Translations under genes and position numbers: made by a program
Shown here: positions 54,451 through 63,214 of the stretch, piece after piece
Numbering within the stretch: the first letter of the stretch is position 1
How the letters are laid out: every line of letters begins with the position of its first letter
Assembly (NCBI GenBank): GCA_026129405.1
Contig: JAHCID010000010.1
Span: 84,600 to 148,599, forward strand
Length of the DNA: 64,000 nt
Source of the DNA: a bacterium
GTDB taxonomy: Bacteria; Desulfobacterota; Binatia; DP-6
Direction: 5' to 3'
Notes under the pieces: model-generated
Databases searched by the model: none
The model's input: the letters and a program-made list of their open reading frames with translations, nothing else
What the model was told of the DNA's origin: nothing

Positions 54451-55800
54451 ATGGCAGGGGTGATCTCGATCGGCGGATTGGCGACCGGGCTCGACACGAA
54501 CTCGATCATCGATCAGCTCGTGAAGCTCGAGCGGCGTCCGATCGACGTCCTCGTCACCCAGGTCGCGGACGCCGAGAAGACCAAGGGCGCGCTCTCCACG
54601 CTGAGCGGCAAGCTGCTCAACCTGAAGCGCGCCATCGACAGGATGAAGGTCGCCGGCGACGTCCTCGTCCGCAAGGCGAGCTCGAGCGACCAGACCGTGC
54701 TCACCGCCGCCGCGGGCAGCGGCGCGCAGCGCGGCACCGCGACGCTCACCGTCACGCAGCTCGCGCGCGGCTCGGTCGCGGGGGCGACCGTCGGCAGGGA
54801 GTCCGTCGACGCCACCGTCGCCGGGGGCGCCGGCACGTTCCGCTTCCAGGTCGGCTCGGGCGACGTGCAGACCGTCGTGATCGACGAGACGACCACCCTC
54901 CAGGGCCTCGCCAACGCGATCAACGAGAAGAACGCCGGCGTCACCGCGACCGCCATCAACGCCGGCACGGCCGCCGCCCCCGACTGGCGCCTCCAGCTCG
55001 CGAGCAAGACGACGGGCGCGTCCACCACGATCACGGTCGTGCAGGACGACACCCAGCTCGCGATCCAGACGGCGCAGACCGGCCGCAACGCGCAGTTCAC
55101 GGTCAGCGGCTTCGCGACCGGCTTCGAGCGTGAGACCAACACCTTCGCCGACGTCCTCCCCGGCGTCACCATCAGCCTGAAGGCCGAGGGCACCTCGACG
55201 CTGACGGTCGACGACGACACCGACGCGATCGTCGATCGGGTGAAAGCGATCGTCGCCGCGTACAACGACGTCCGCACCTTCGTCGACGCGAACGCCGACG
55301 TCACGAAGACGAGCGACGACGAGCTCCGGACGGGCCCGCTCGCCGCCAACGTCGGCGTGCGCCAGCTGCTCGCGCGCGTGCAGGAGGTGTTCACGGGCGC
55401 CGTCGGCGGCGCGACGCCGCCGTACGTGAACCTCGCGAGCCTCGGGCTCGCCACGCAGCGCGACGGCACGATCCTGCTCGACGAATCGAAGCTGCGCGCC
55501 GCGATCGGCGCCGATCCCGACGCCGTGGCGCGGCTCTTCGCGGGCGGCGGCGACGACGGCGGGGTGGCGAACGCGCTCTCGACGCTGCTCGACGACCTCA
55601 CCAAGTCGAGCGGCTCGCTGTCGCTCCAGACCGACGCCATCGACAGGCAGGTCCGCTCCCTCGAGGACGCCATCGCCGCCGGCGAGCGCAACCTCGGGGT
55701 CTTCGAGAAGAGCCTGCGCGAGCAGTTCGCGGTCATGGAGCAGCTGGTCTCGAGCCTCCAGACGCAGAGCAACTTCCTCCTGGCCGCACTGGGCAAGTAG
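54451..55800 (+). CDS. fliD: Flagellar cap protein FliD
   Basis: A 449-residue hook-associated protein 2. The N-terminal FliD_N region (ISIGGLATGLDTNSIIDQLV) and C-terminal coiled-coil (DRQVRSLEDAIAAGERNL … FAVMEQLVSSLQTQSNFLLA) are typical. It caps the filament tip and folds exported flagellin. Its GGGGAG site precedes the ATG. It is a mid-sized FliD and lies directly after flagellin, the usual late-gene order. Confidence 0.94.
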   Translation: MAGVISIGGLATGLDTNSIIDQLVKLERRPIDVLVTQVADAEKTKGALSTLSGKLLNLKRAIDRMKVAGDVLVRKASSSDQTVLTAAAGSGAQRGTATLTVTQLARGSVAGATVGRESVDATVAGGAGTFRFQVGSGDVQTVVIDETTTLQGLANAINEKNAGVTATAINAGTAAAPDWRLQLASKTTGASTTITVVQDDTQLAIQTAQTGRNAQFTVSGFATGFERETNTFADVLPGVTISLKAEGTSTLTVDDDTDAIVDRVKAIVAAYNDVRTFVDANADVTKTSDDELRTGPLAANVGVRQLLARVQEVFTGAVGGATPPYVNLASLGLATQRDGTILLDESKLRAAIGADPDAVARLFAGGGDDGGVANALSTLLDDLTKSSGSLSLQTDAIDRQVRSLEDAIAAGERNLGVFEKSLREQFAVMEQLVSSLQTQSNFLLAALGK

Positions 55801-55812
55801 GAGCCGTCATCC

Positions 55813-56217
55813 ATGTACGCCGCGAACACCCTCTCCCGTCGCTACACCCAGGCGCAGGTGGCCTCCGTCGACCGGCACCGCCTCCTGCTGCTCGTCTTCG
55901 AGGGCGGGCTCACGTTCCTCGGGCGGGCGCGCTCGGCGCTCGACGCGGGCGACATGCAGCGCTTCGGCGAGGCGATCTCGAAGAGCCAGGCGGTGATCGC
56001 CGAGCTGCTCGGCACGCTCGATCACCAGCAGGGCGGGAGCATCGCCAAGGAGCTGGCGCGGCTCTACGAGTTCATGCAGCACCACCTCACCGAGGCGAAC
56101 GCGCTGCGCAGCGTGCAGCACGTCGACGAGGTCGAGCGCGTGCTCGGCATCATCGCCGGCGCCTATCGCGAGATCCTCGAGCGCCCGGCCGTCGCCGCGG
56201 GCTCGCCCGCCGCATGA
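55813..56217 (+). CDS. fliS: Flagellin export chaperone FliS
   Basis: A 134-residue four-helix protein. VDRHRLLLLVFEGGLTFLGRA corresponds to the FliS core 'LI.MLYDGAI..L..A', and the C-terminal half (LARLYEFMQHHLTEAN) to 'LYDYM...L..AN'. FliS binds the C-terminal D0 of flagellin before export. It lies 12 bp after fliD, and its stop overlaps the next gene (ATGA). Confidence 0.92.
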   Translation: MYAANTLSRRYTQAQVASVDRHRLLLLVFEGGLTFLGRARSALDAGDMQRFGEAISKSQAVIAELLGTLDHQQGGSIAKELARLYEFMQHHLTEANALRSVQHVDEVERVLGIIAGAYREILERPAVAAGSPAA

Positions 56218-56639
56218 CGACGCCCGGCGCACTGCACGAGGCCAGCACGCGGGAGCTGGCCCTCTGGCGCGAGCTGGTGGCCGCCTACGGCGACCTCCAG
56301 GCGCTCCTCGCCGATCCCGAGACGCTCGCCGATCCGGTCCACGTCGGTCTCGGTCGCGAGCGCGCCGAGCGCTGCACGGCCGAGCTCCAGGCCCTGCGCG
56401 CCGTCCTCGGCCCGTGGCGGGTCGACGGGACGCCGGTCCCGGCCGACGTGCGCGCGCTCTGGCGTGCGTCCGCGGAGCTGGCGACCGAGGCCGCGGCGCT
56501 GAACGCCCGCCTGGTCGAGCAGGCGCGCGCCCGGCAGGACGCGATGGCGGCGCGGCTGCGCACGCTCGACGCCGGCCGGCGCGGCTTCGGCTACCGGCCC
56601 GCCGTCGCCCGCACCGCGACCGTCGCCGCGCGCGCCTGA
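56214..56639 (+). CDS. FliT/FlgN-like flagellar chaperone (by position)
   Basis: A 141-residue helical, Ala/Arg/Leu-rich protein without clear motifs. Its position immediately after fliS (ATGA overlap), size and helical make-up fit FliT (the FliD chaperone) or FlgN. The C-terminus (RRGFGYRPA) resembles the extended tails of FlgN-type chaperones. Sequence alone would not identify it. Confidence 0.55.
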   Translation: MTTPGALHEASTRELALWRELVAAYGDLQALLADPETLADPVHVGLGRERAERCTAELQALRAVLGPWRVDGTPVPADVRALWRASAELATEAAALNARLVEQARARQDAMAARLRTLDAGRRGFGYRPAVARTATVAARA

Positions 56640-56646
56640 CGGTTCG

Positions 56647-56676
56647 CCGACACTGTCAGGCCGCTGACAGCGTCGG
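56647..56676 (+). terminator. Hairpin after the flagellar operon
   Basis: CCGACACTGTCA / TGACAGCGTCGG: 11 of 12 positions pair, 6-nt loop, 8 bp after the chaperone stop. The inner CTGTCA/TGACAG is a perfect match. It could end the flagellar transcript before pseB. Confidence 0.55.
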
Positions 56677-56789
56677 GCGGCGTCGCGCCCGCGGCCCGGC
56701 GCCGGCGCGCGCCGTCGCGGCTCGATTTTCCAGGCCCGACGGGCACGCGCGGGTTGGCAGCCGACTTGCAGTCGCAGGTCGCCAACGCC

Positions 56790-57854
56790 ATGGGCAGGGA
56801 CTTTCTCGCCGACCGCACGGTACTCGTCACGGGTGGCACCGGCTCCTTCGGGCGCCGCTTCGCCCACCACGTGCTCGCGTTCTCGAAGCCGCGGAAGCTC
56901 ATCGTCCTGTCGCGGGACGAGCTGAAGCAGTTCGAGATGCGGGAGGAGTTCCACGACCATCCCGCGCTGCGCTTCTTCCTGGGCGACGTGCGCGACCGCG
57001 ACCGCCTGCTGCGCGCCTTCCAGGGGGTGGACGTCGTGGTCCACGCCGCGGCGCTGAAGCAGGTGCCGGCGGCCGAGTACAACCCTTCGGAATGCGTCCG
57101 CACCAACATCATGGGGGCGCAGAACGTGATCGACGCCGCCATCGAGCGCGGCGTGCGCCGGGTGGTGGCGCTCAGCTCCGACAAGGCGTCGAACCCGGTG
57201 AACCTCTACGGCGCGACCAAGCTGGTGTCGGACAAGCTCTTCGTCGCGGGCAACACCTACGCCAGCCACGGCGACACCGAGCTGGCCGTGGTCCGCTACG
57301 GCAACGTGATGGGGAGCCGGGGCAGCGTGGTGCCGTTCTTCCGCAAGCTGCGGGCGACCGGCCGCATCCCGATCACCGACCGCCGCATGACGCGCTTCTG
57401 GCTGACGCTCGACCAGGCCGTCGAGTTCGTCCTGAAGGCGCTGGTTCGCATGCGCGGCGGCGAGATCTTCGTGCCCAAGCTCCCGAGCCTGCGCATCACC
57501 GATCTCGCCGAGGCGGTGGCGCCCGGCTGCCGCCTCGACGAGGTGGGCATCCGCCCGGGCGAGAAGCTGCACGAGCTCATGATCTCCGCCGAGGACGCGC
57601 GCAAGTCGGTCGAGTACGACGACCACTACGTGGTGCAGCCGTCGTTCCCGTGGTGGTCCGACGAGATGGCGTGGGAGAACGGCGGCCGGCCGGTGGCCGA
57701 CGGCTTCGTCTACGCCAGCAACACGAACGATCGCTGGCTGTCGGTCGACGAGCTGCGCACGCTGCTCGCCGCCGAGGAGCCGGCCCGTAGCGACGACCGC
57801 CTTCCGCAGCGATCCCTGGCCGACGGGGACGACGCGCATGCCGCTTCCCTATAG
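56790..57854 (+). CDS. pseB: UDP-GlcNAc 4,6-dehydratase (PseB-like)
   Basis: A 354-residue SDR-type dehydratase: VLVTGGTGSFGRRFAHH nucleotide site, FLGDVRD, HAAALKQVPAAEYNP, and the catalytic ALSSDKASNPVNLYGATK (Asp-Lys in place of the usual Ser/Thr, plus Tyr-x3-Lys), as in inverting PseB/FlaA1 enzymes. It starts pseudaminic acid synthesis from UDP-GlcNAc. ATG 56790 is chosen over a TTG 36 bp upstream. The 3' end overlaps pseC by 17 bp. Confidence 0.92.
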   Translation: MGRDFLADRTVLVTGGTGSFGRRFAHHVLAFSKPRKLIVLSRDELKQFEMREEFHDHPALRFFLGDVRDRDRLLRAFQGVDVVVHAAALKQVPAAEYNPSECVRTNIMGAQNVIDAAIERGVRRVVALSSDKASNPVNLYGATKLVSDKLFVAGNTYASHGDTELAVVRYGNVMGSRGSVVPFFRKLRATGRIPITDRRMTRFWLTLDQAVEFVLKALVRMRGGEIFVPKLPSLRITDLAEAVAPGCRLDEVGIRPGEKLHELMISAEDARKSVEYDDHYVVQPSFPWWSDEMAWENGGRPVADGFVYASNTNDRWLSVDELRTLLAAEEPARSDDRLPQRSLADGDDAHAASL

Positions 57855-59034
57855 CCGGCAGACGATCGGCGCGGACGAGATCGCCGCGGTCGCGCACGCG
57901 GCGGGCGATCCGTTCCTCACCGGCGGGCCGGGCGTCGCGCGCTTCGAGCGGGCGCTGGCCGAGGCGGTGGGGGCGCGCCACGCGATCGCGGTCTCGAGCG
58001 GGACGGCGGCGCTGCACGTCGCCTACCTCGCGGCCGGGCTGCGGCCGGGCGACCGCGTGGTCACCTCGCCGATCACCTTCGTCGCGACTGCGAACGCCGC
58101 CGTCCACTGCGGCGCCGAGGTCGCGTTCGGCGACGTCGACGCGCGCGGCAACCTCGACGCCGCGGGCGTCGGGCAGGCGGTGGCCCGCGCCGGGGCGCCC
58201 GCGCTCGTCGTGCCGGTGCACTATGCGGGGCATCCCGCCGACGTCGCCGCGCTCGCGGCGACCGTGCCGGGCGCCGTGGTGGTCGAGGACGCCTGTCACG
58301 CGCTCGGCGCGGTCGCCGCCGACGGCCGCCCGGTGGGCGCCTGCACGCACGCCGCGCTGGCGGTGTTCAGCTTCCACCCGGTGAAGATCATCACCACGGG
58401 CGAGGGCGGAGCCATCACGACGAACGACGACCTGCTCGCCCGCCGCTGCCGCCGGCTGCGCGATCACGGGCTCGTGCGCGAGGCTGCCGAGCGCGGCGTC
58501 GTCGACGAGCCGTGGGGCTACGAGATGCACGAGCCCGGCTTCAACTACCGCCTCACCGACCTCCAGGCCGCGCTCGGCACCGTCCAGCTCGGACGCCTGC
58601 GCGCGTTCGTCGCCGCGCGCCGTACGCTGGCGGCTCGCTATGCGGCGGCGCTGCGCGCGCTGCCCGGTGTGGCGCTGGTCGCGCCGGCGCCCGGCACGGA
58701 GTCGTCGTGGCACCTCCTGCCGGTGCGCCTCCCCGCGAGCGCGCGGCGGCACGTCTACGCGGCGCTGCGCGCGCGCGCGATCGGCGTCCAGGTGCACTAC
58801 GTCCCCGTGCACCGCCAGCCGTTCTACCGGCAGCGGGGCGCCGAGCCGGCGCACTGCCCGGCGGCGGAGGCGTTCTACGCCGAGGAGCTGTCGCTGCCGT
58901 GCTTCCCGGGGATGACCGACGAGGACGTGACGCGCGTCGTGGACGCGCTCGGCGAGGCGCTGGCCGCGGCGCCGTCGCCCGAGAAGCAGCGGCCGCACGA
59001 AGGGACCCCGCGTGATGCGCATCCAGCTTGGTGA
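57838..59034 (+). CDS. pseC: UDP-4-amino-sugar aminotransferase (PseC-like)
   Basis: A 398-residue DegT/DnrJ/EryC1 aminotransferase. PLP lysine K183 lies in FSFHPVKIITTGEGG; VSSGTAALHVAYLAAGL, EDACHALGA and HEPGFNYRLTDLQAALG are family motifs. PseC makes UDP-4-amino-4,6-dideoxy-AltNAc from the PseB product. It overlaps both neighbours (17 and 20 bp), indicating one transcript. Confidence 0.92.
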   Translation: MPLPYSRQTIGADEIAAVAHAAGDPFLTGGPGVARFERALAEAVGARHAIAVSSGTAALHVAYLAAGLRPGDRVVTSPITFVATANAAVHCGAEVAFGDVDARGNLDAAGVGQAVARAGAPALVVPVHYAGHPADVAALAATVPGAVVVEDACHALGAVAADGRPVGACTHAALAVFSFHPVKIITTGEGGAITTNDDLLARRCRRLRDHGLVREAAERGVVDEPWGYEMHEPGFNYRLTDLQAALGTVQLGRLRAFVAARRTLAARYAAALRALPGVALVAPAPGTESSWHLLPVRLPASARRHVYAALRARAIGVQVHYVPVHRQPFYRQRGAEPAHCPAAEAFYAEELSLPCFPGMTDEDVTRVVDALGEALAAAPSPEKQRPHEGTPRDAHPAW

Positions 59035-60064
59035 CCGCGAGCTCGGCGACGGCGCGCCCGCGCTCGTCATCGCGGAGATCGGCTCGAACCACGACGGCAG
59101 CCTCGAGCGCGCGCTGGCGCTCGTCGATGCCGCCGCGGACGCGGGCGCCGACGCCGTCAAGTTCCAGTCGTTCCGTGCCGCCGGGCTGCTCGCCCGCCGC
59201 TGGCCGCTGCCGGGCGGCGGCTGGCAGACCGCCGAAGCCTATCCCGTGCTGGAGCGTCTCGAGCTGCCGACCGAGTGGCACCCCCGCCTGCGCGACCGTG
59301 CCCGCGACCGCGGCGTGCTCTTCCTCTCGACGCCGTTCGACGAGCAGCGGGCGGGGCTCCTCGCCGCGCTCGGCGTCCCGGCGTTCAAGGTGGCGTCGGG
59401 CGACCTGACGCACCTGCCGCTGCTGCGCGCGCTCGGCACCTACGGGCGCCCGGTGCTGCTCTCGACCGGGCTCGCCGACGCCGACGAGATCGGCACCGCC
59501 GTGGCGGCGATCGCGACGGGCGCAGGCGCACCCGAGCGCGTGCCGCCCGTCGTCCTGCTCCACTGCGTCGCGCTCTACCCGCTGCGTCCGGCGGACGCGA
59601 ACCTGCGGGCGATGGCCGCGCTGCGCGCGCGCTTCGGCTGCGCGGTAGGGTGGTCGGACCACTCGCCCGGCCATACGCTCGCGCTCGGCGCCGTCGCGCT
59701 CGGCGCCTGCGTCGTCGAGAAGCACTTCACCGACGACCGCACCCGCCGCGGACCCGACCACGGCTTCGCGATGGAGCCGGCGGACTTCCGCGCCATGGTC
59801 GACGCCGTCCGCGAGCTCGAGACCGGGCTCGGCGACGGCCGCAAGCAGCCGCGTCCCGACGAGGAGCCGGAGCGCCAGTGGGCGCGCCGCTCGGTCTACG
59901 CCGCGCGCTCGCTGCCGGCGGGGACCGTGCTCGAGGCCGCGGACCTGAAGGTCGTGCGTCCGGCGATCGGGCTGCCGCCCGGCGCCTTCGACACCCTCGT
60001 CGGCCGCACGCTGCGCCGCACGCTCGCGGTGGACGAGCCGCTGCGCACCGAGGACGTGCGGTGA
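59015..60064 (+). CDS. pseI: Nonulosonic (pseudaminic) acid synthase PseI/NeuB family
   Basis: A 349-residue protein: NeuB TIM barrel (VIAEIGSNHDGSLERALAL, DAVKFQSF, FLSTPFDEQRAGLL, FKVASGDLTHLPLL, VGWSDHSPGHTLALGA, EKHFTDDRTRRGPDHGF) and a C-terminal SAF antifreeze-like domain (RSVYAARSLPAGTVLEAADL). It condenses phosphoenolpyruvate with a six-carbon amino sugar. PseI is favoured over NeuB/LegI by the PseB/PseC neighbours. A GTG one codon upstream is also possible. Confidence 0.9.
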   Translation: MRIQLGDRELGDGAPALVIAEIGSNHDGSLERALALVDAAADAGADAVKFQSFRAAGLLARRWPLPGGGWQTAEAYPVLERLELPTEWHPRLRDRARDRGVLFLSTPFDEQRAGLLAALGVPAFKVASGDLTHLPLLRALGTYGRPVLLSTGLADADEIGTAVAAIATGAGAPERVPPVVLLHCVALYPLRPADANLRAMAALRARFGCAVGWSDHSPGHTLALGAVALGACVVEKHFTDDRTRRGPDHGFAMEPADFRAMVDAVRELETGLGDGRKQPRPDEEPERQWARRSVYAARSLPAGTVLEAADLKVVRPAIGLPPGAFDTLVGRTLRRTLAVDEPLRTEDVR

Positions 60065-60855
60065 GCGCACGCCCCGTCGCCGTGATCCAGGCGCGGCTGG
60101 GCTCGACCCGGCTGCCCGGGAAGGTGCTGGCCGACGTCGGCGGCGCCCCGATGCTGGTGCGCATGATCGAGCGCGTCCGCGCCGCGACCACGCTGGCCGA
60201 CGTCTGCCTCGCCGTGCCCGAAGGGCCCGCCGACGAGCCGCTGCGTGCGCTGGCCGCGGCCCTGGACGTTCCCTGCCACGCGGGGCCCGAGGACGACGTG
60301 CTCTCGCGCTACGCCGGCGCGGCCGCGCGCTGGGGCGCCGATCCCGTCGTGCGGCTCACGGCCGACTGCCCGCTCGTCGATCCGGCGCTGGTCGACCGCT
60401 GCGTCGAGACCTTCCGCGCCACCGACGGCTGCGAGTTCGCGAGCCTCGGCGGCAGCTTTCCCGACGGCCTCGACTGCGAGGTGGTGTCGGCGGCGGCGCT
60501 CGGGCGCGCGCATCGCGAGGCCCGCCTGCGCTCCGAGCGCGAGCACGTGACGCCGTTCATCTGGAAGCGCCCGGACGTCTTCCGCTGCGCCATGGTGCGG
60601 TTCCCCGAGCGGCTCGGCCATCTGCGCTGGACCGTCGACGAGCCGCGCGACCTGGAGCTGGTGCGTGCGGTCTACGCGCACCTCTACGTCCCGGGCCGCG
60701 TCTTCGGCTGGGAGGCGATCGCCGGCCTGCTGGCGCGCGAGCCGGCCCTCGCGGCCCTCAACGCCCGCATCGAGCGCAACGCGGGGTACCAGCGCTCGCT
60801 CGCGCACGACGCCGTGGTGTCGCCCGCGATCGCCGGCGCCAAGGAGTCGTCGTGA
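60061..60855 (+). CDS. SpsF/PseF-type sugar cytidylyltransferase
   Basis: A 264-residue nucleotidyltransferase starting at a GTG that overlaps the pseI stop. N-terminal VAVIQARLGSTRLPGKVL is the signature of the SpsF/PseF family; RLTADCPLVDPALVD and LRWTVDEPRDLELVRAVY are also typical. It would activate the nonulosonic acid as its CMP derivative. The SpsF-like form, with neighbours of the same type, recalls the hybrid 'sps' gene sets rather than the Campylobacter order. Confidence 0.85.
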   Translation: MSARPVAVIQARLGSTRLPGKVLADVGGAPMLVRMIERVRAATTLADVCLAVPEGPADEPLRALAAALDVPCHAGPEDDVLSRYAGAAARWGADPVVRLTADCPLVDPALVDRCVETFRATDGCEFASLGGSFPDGLDCEVVSAAALGRAHREARLRSEREHVTPFIWKRPDVFRCAMVRFPERLGHLRWTVDEPRDLELVRAVYAHLYVPGRVFGWEAIAGLLAREPALAALNARIERNAGYQRSLAHDAVVSPAIAGAKESS

Positions 60856-62177
60856 AGCACCCGACGTCGGACGCCCTCTGGGCGCGCGCGCAGCGCGTGA
60901 TCCCGGGCGGGACGCAGACCCTCTCGAAGGCGCCGTCGCAGTTCGTGCGCGGCGTCTACCCGAAGTACCTGGTGCGCGGGCAGGGCGCCCGCGTGTGGGA
61001 CGCCGACGGGCACGAATACCTCGACTACCCGATGGCGCTCGGTGCCGTGCTGCTCGGCCACGCGCATGCGAAGGTCGCCGAGGCGGTCGCCACGGTGGCG
61101 CGCGAGGGCTCGCTCTTCACCTTGCTCCACCCGCTCGAGGTCGAAGTCGCCGAGCGCGTCTGCGACCTCGTGCCCTGCGCCGAGCAGGTGCGGTTCCTGA
61201 AGAACGGCTCCGACGCCACGGCGGCGGCGATCCGGCTCGCGCGCAGCTACACGGGCCGCGAGCGTGTCGCGCACTGCGGCTATCACGGCTGGCAGGACTG
61301 GTACGCCGGGGCGACGGTGCGGCCGTCGGGCGTGCCGGCCGCGGCGGCGGCTCTCCTGTCGCCGTTCGAGTACAACCGCATCGAGACGCTCGAAGCCGCG
61401 CTCGCGGAGCATCCCGGCGAGTTCGCCGCGGTGATCCTGGAGCACGGCGGCGACGAGCCGCGGGACGGCTTCCTCGGCAGGGTGCGCGACCTCGCGCACG
61501 AGCACGGCGCCGTCTTCGTGTGGGACGAGATCGTCACCGGCTTCCGCTACGCCCGTGGCGGCGCGCAGGAGCTGTTCGGGGTGACGCCGGACCTCGCCTG
61601 CCTCGGCAAGGCGCTCGGCAACGGCGTGCCGATCGCGGCCGTCGCCGGCAGCCGCGCGCTCATGGGCGAGTTCGACCGCGTGTTCGTCTCGAGCACGTTC
61701 GGCGGCGACGCCCTCGGCCTGGCGGCGGCGAAGGCCGTGCTGGACACCGTCGCGAGCGAGCCCGTGGTGCCGCACCTCTGGGAGCTGGGCACGCGCTGGC
61801 TCGCCGGCGCCCGCGCGACGGCTGCGGCCTCGGGGCTCGCGGTCACGATCGGCGGCGCGCCGCCGCGCAGCCACGTCGCCTTCGCGGCCCAGGGCGGCGC
61901 GCCGGCCGACGCCGTCCGCAGCCTGTGGCTCCAGGAGTGCGTGCGGCGCGGCATCCTCTTCGGCGTGCCGATCTTCATGAGCTACGGGCACACGGCGGAC
62001 GACGTCGAGCGCACGCTCGGGGTGTTCGCGGAGGCGCTCGGGGCGGTGGCGGAGGCGGTGCGCGACGGCGCGGTGCTGGCGCGGCTCGACGGCCCGCCGG
62101 TCGAGCCGATCGCGCGTCCCGCGGCGCCGGGGGCGCCGGCGATGCCGCTGCGGCGGGTCGCGGGAGGACAGCGGTGA
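60852..62177 (+). CDS. Class III aminotransferase (glutamate-1-semialdehyde aminomutase-like)
   Basis: A 441-residue PLP enzyme. K253 in CLGKALGNG is the PLP lysine; RVIPGGTQTLSKAP, FLKNGSDATAAAIRLAR, VWDEIVTGFRYARGG and SSTFGGDALGLAAA are family motifs. HemL itself is unlikely given the setting. It overlaps its neighbours by 4 bp each and is embedded in the sugar operon, so it probably modifies the nonulosonic acid or its precursor. Exact role unknown. Confidence 0.82.
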   Translation: MKHPTSDALWARAQRVIPGGTQTLSKAPSQFVRGVYPKYLVRGQGARVWDADGHEYLDYPMALGAVLLGHAHAKVAEAVATVAREGSLFTLLHPLEVEVAERVCDLVPCAEQVRFLKNGSDATAAAIRLARSYTGRERVAHCGYHGWQDWYAGATVRPSGVPAAAAALLSPFEYNRIETLEAALAEHPGEFAAVILEHGGDEPRDGFLGRVRDLAHEHGAVFVWDEIVTGFRYARGGAQELFGVTPDLACLGKALGNGVPIAAVAGSRALMGEFDRVFVSSTFGGDALGLAAAKAVLDTVASEPVVPHLWELGTRWLAGARATAAASGLAVTIGGAPPRSHVAFAAQGGAPADAVRSLWLQECVRRGILFGVPIFMSYGHTADDVERTLGVFAEALGAVAEAVRDGAVLARLDGPPVEPIARPAAPGAPAMPLRRVAGGQR

Positions 62178-63214
62178 CGACGCTCCTCGTGGTGGGCTGC
62201 GGCTCGATCGGCGGCCGGCACGCGCGCAACCTGGTCGCGCTCGGTGCCGGGCCGGTCGCGTGCTGCGATCTCGACGCCGCGCGCGCGGCGCGGCTGGCGG
62301 CCGAATGCGGGGGCGGGGCGAGCGGCGCCGACCTCGGTGCGATGCTGGCGCGCGTGCGGCCCGACGCGGTGCTCGTCTGCACGCCGCCGTCGACGCACCT
62401 CGCGCTGGCGCACCAGGCGCTCGCCGCCGGCGCGCACGTCTTCTGCGAGAAGCCCCTGGCCGACGCGATGGACGGCGTCGACGCGCTGGTCGAGGCGGCC
62501 GAGGGCTCGGGCCGCGTCTTCATGATGGGTATGTGCTATCGCTTCCATCCCGGGCTCCGGCGCATGGCCGCGCTGCTGCGCGCGGGCGTCGTCGGCCGCA
62601 TCCAGGGCGCGCAGATGTGGGCCGGGCATTGGCTGCCCGACTGGCATCCGTGGGCCGACTACCGCCGCGAGTACAGCGCGCAGCGCCGGCTCGGCGGCGG
62701 CGTGCTGCTCGACAGCATCCATTCGTTCGACACCCTGCGCTGGGTGCTCGGCGAGCCGGTGGCGGTGACCGGCATGCTGGCCCAGGTGTCCGACCTCGAG
62801 ATCGACGTCGAGGACGTCGCGGCGGCGCTCGTGCGCCTGGCCTCCGGCGTCATCGTCGAGGTGCACGTCGACTACCTCCAGCGCCATCCCGAGAGCCGCT
62901 TCGAGGTGATCGGCAGCGAGGGCAACCTCGTGTGGACGAAGAGCACGCTGCGCTGGCGCTGCGTCGCCGACGATGGCTGGGAGGAGGAGGTCGTCGCGGT
63001 CGACCCGAACGCGATGTACCTCGACGAGCTGCGCGCCTTCCTGCGCGCGGTGCGCACCGGCGAGGCCGTGGCGCTCGGCGTTCGCGAAGGACGCCGCACG
63101 CTGGCGCTGGCACTGGCGGTGCGGGCGTCGGCCGAGAGCGGCCGCACGATGCGGATCGACGGCCCCGTGCAGGCGCCGCTCGCGCGCGTGTCGGCGGTGG
63201 AGGTGCGGCCGTGA
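62174..63214 (+). CDS. Gfo/Idh/MocA sugar oxidoreductase
   Basis: A 346-residue protein from a GTG overlapping the preceding stop. N-terminal Rossmann LLVVGCGSIGGRHARNLVAL, DAVLVCTPPSTHLALAHQAL and the family motif HVFCEKPLAD, followed by a beta-sheet C-terminal domain (GGGVLLDSIHSFDTLRWVLG). These enzymes oxidise or reduce sugars with NAD(P). It may create a variant nonulosonic acid together with the class III aminotransferase. Confidence 0.85.
   Translation: MTTLLVVGCGSIGGRHARNLVALGAGPVACCDLDAARAARLAAECGGGASGADLGAMLARVRPDAVLVCTPPSTHLALAHQALAAGAHVFCEKPLADAMDGVDALVEAAEGSGRVFMMGMCYRFHPGLRRMAALLRAGVVGRIQGAQMWAGHWLPDWHPWADYRREYSAQRRLGGGVLLDSIHSFDTLRWVLGEPVAVTGMLAQVSDLEIDVEDVAAALVRLASGVIVEVHVDYLQRHPESRFEVIGSEGNLVWTKSTLRWRCVADDGWEEEVVAVDPNAMYLDELRAFLRAVRTGEAVALGVREGRRTLALALAVRASAESGRTMRIDGPVQAPLARVSAVEVRP

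Noticed and set aside
60852-62177. hemL (glutamate-1-semialdehyde aminomutase for haem synthesis).
   Set aside because: It is embedded by 4-bp overlaps in a nonulosonic acid operon; class III aminotransferases of this look occur in sugar clusters.
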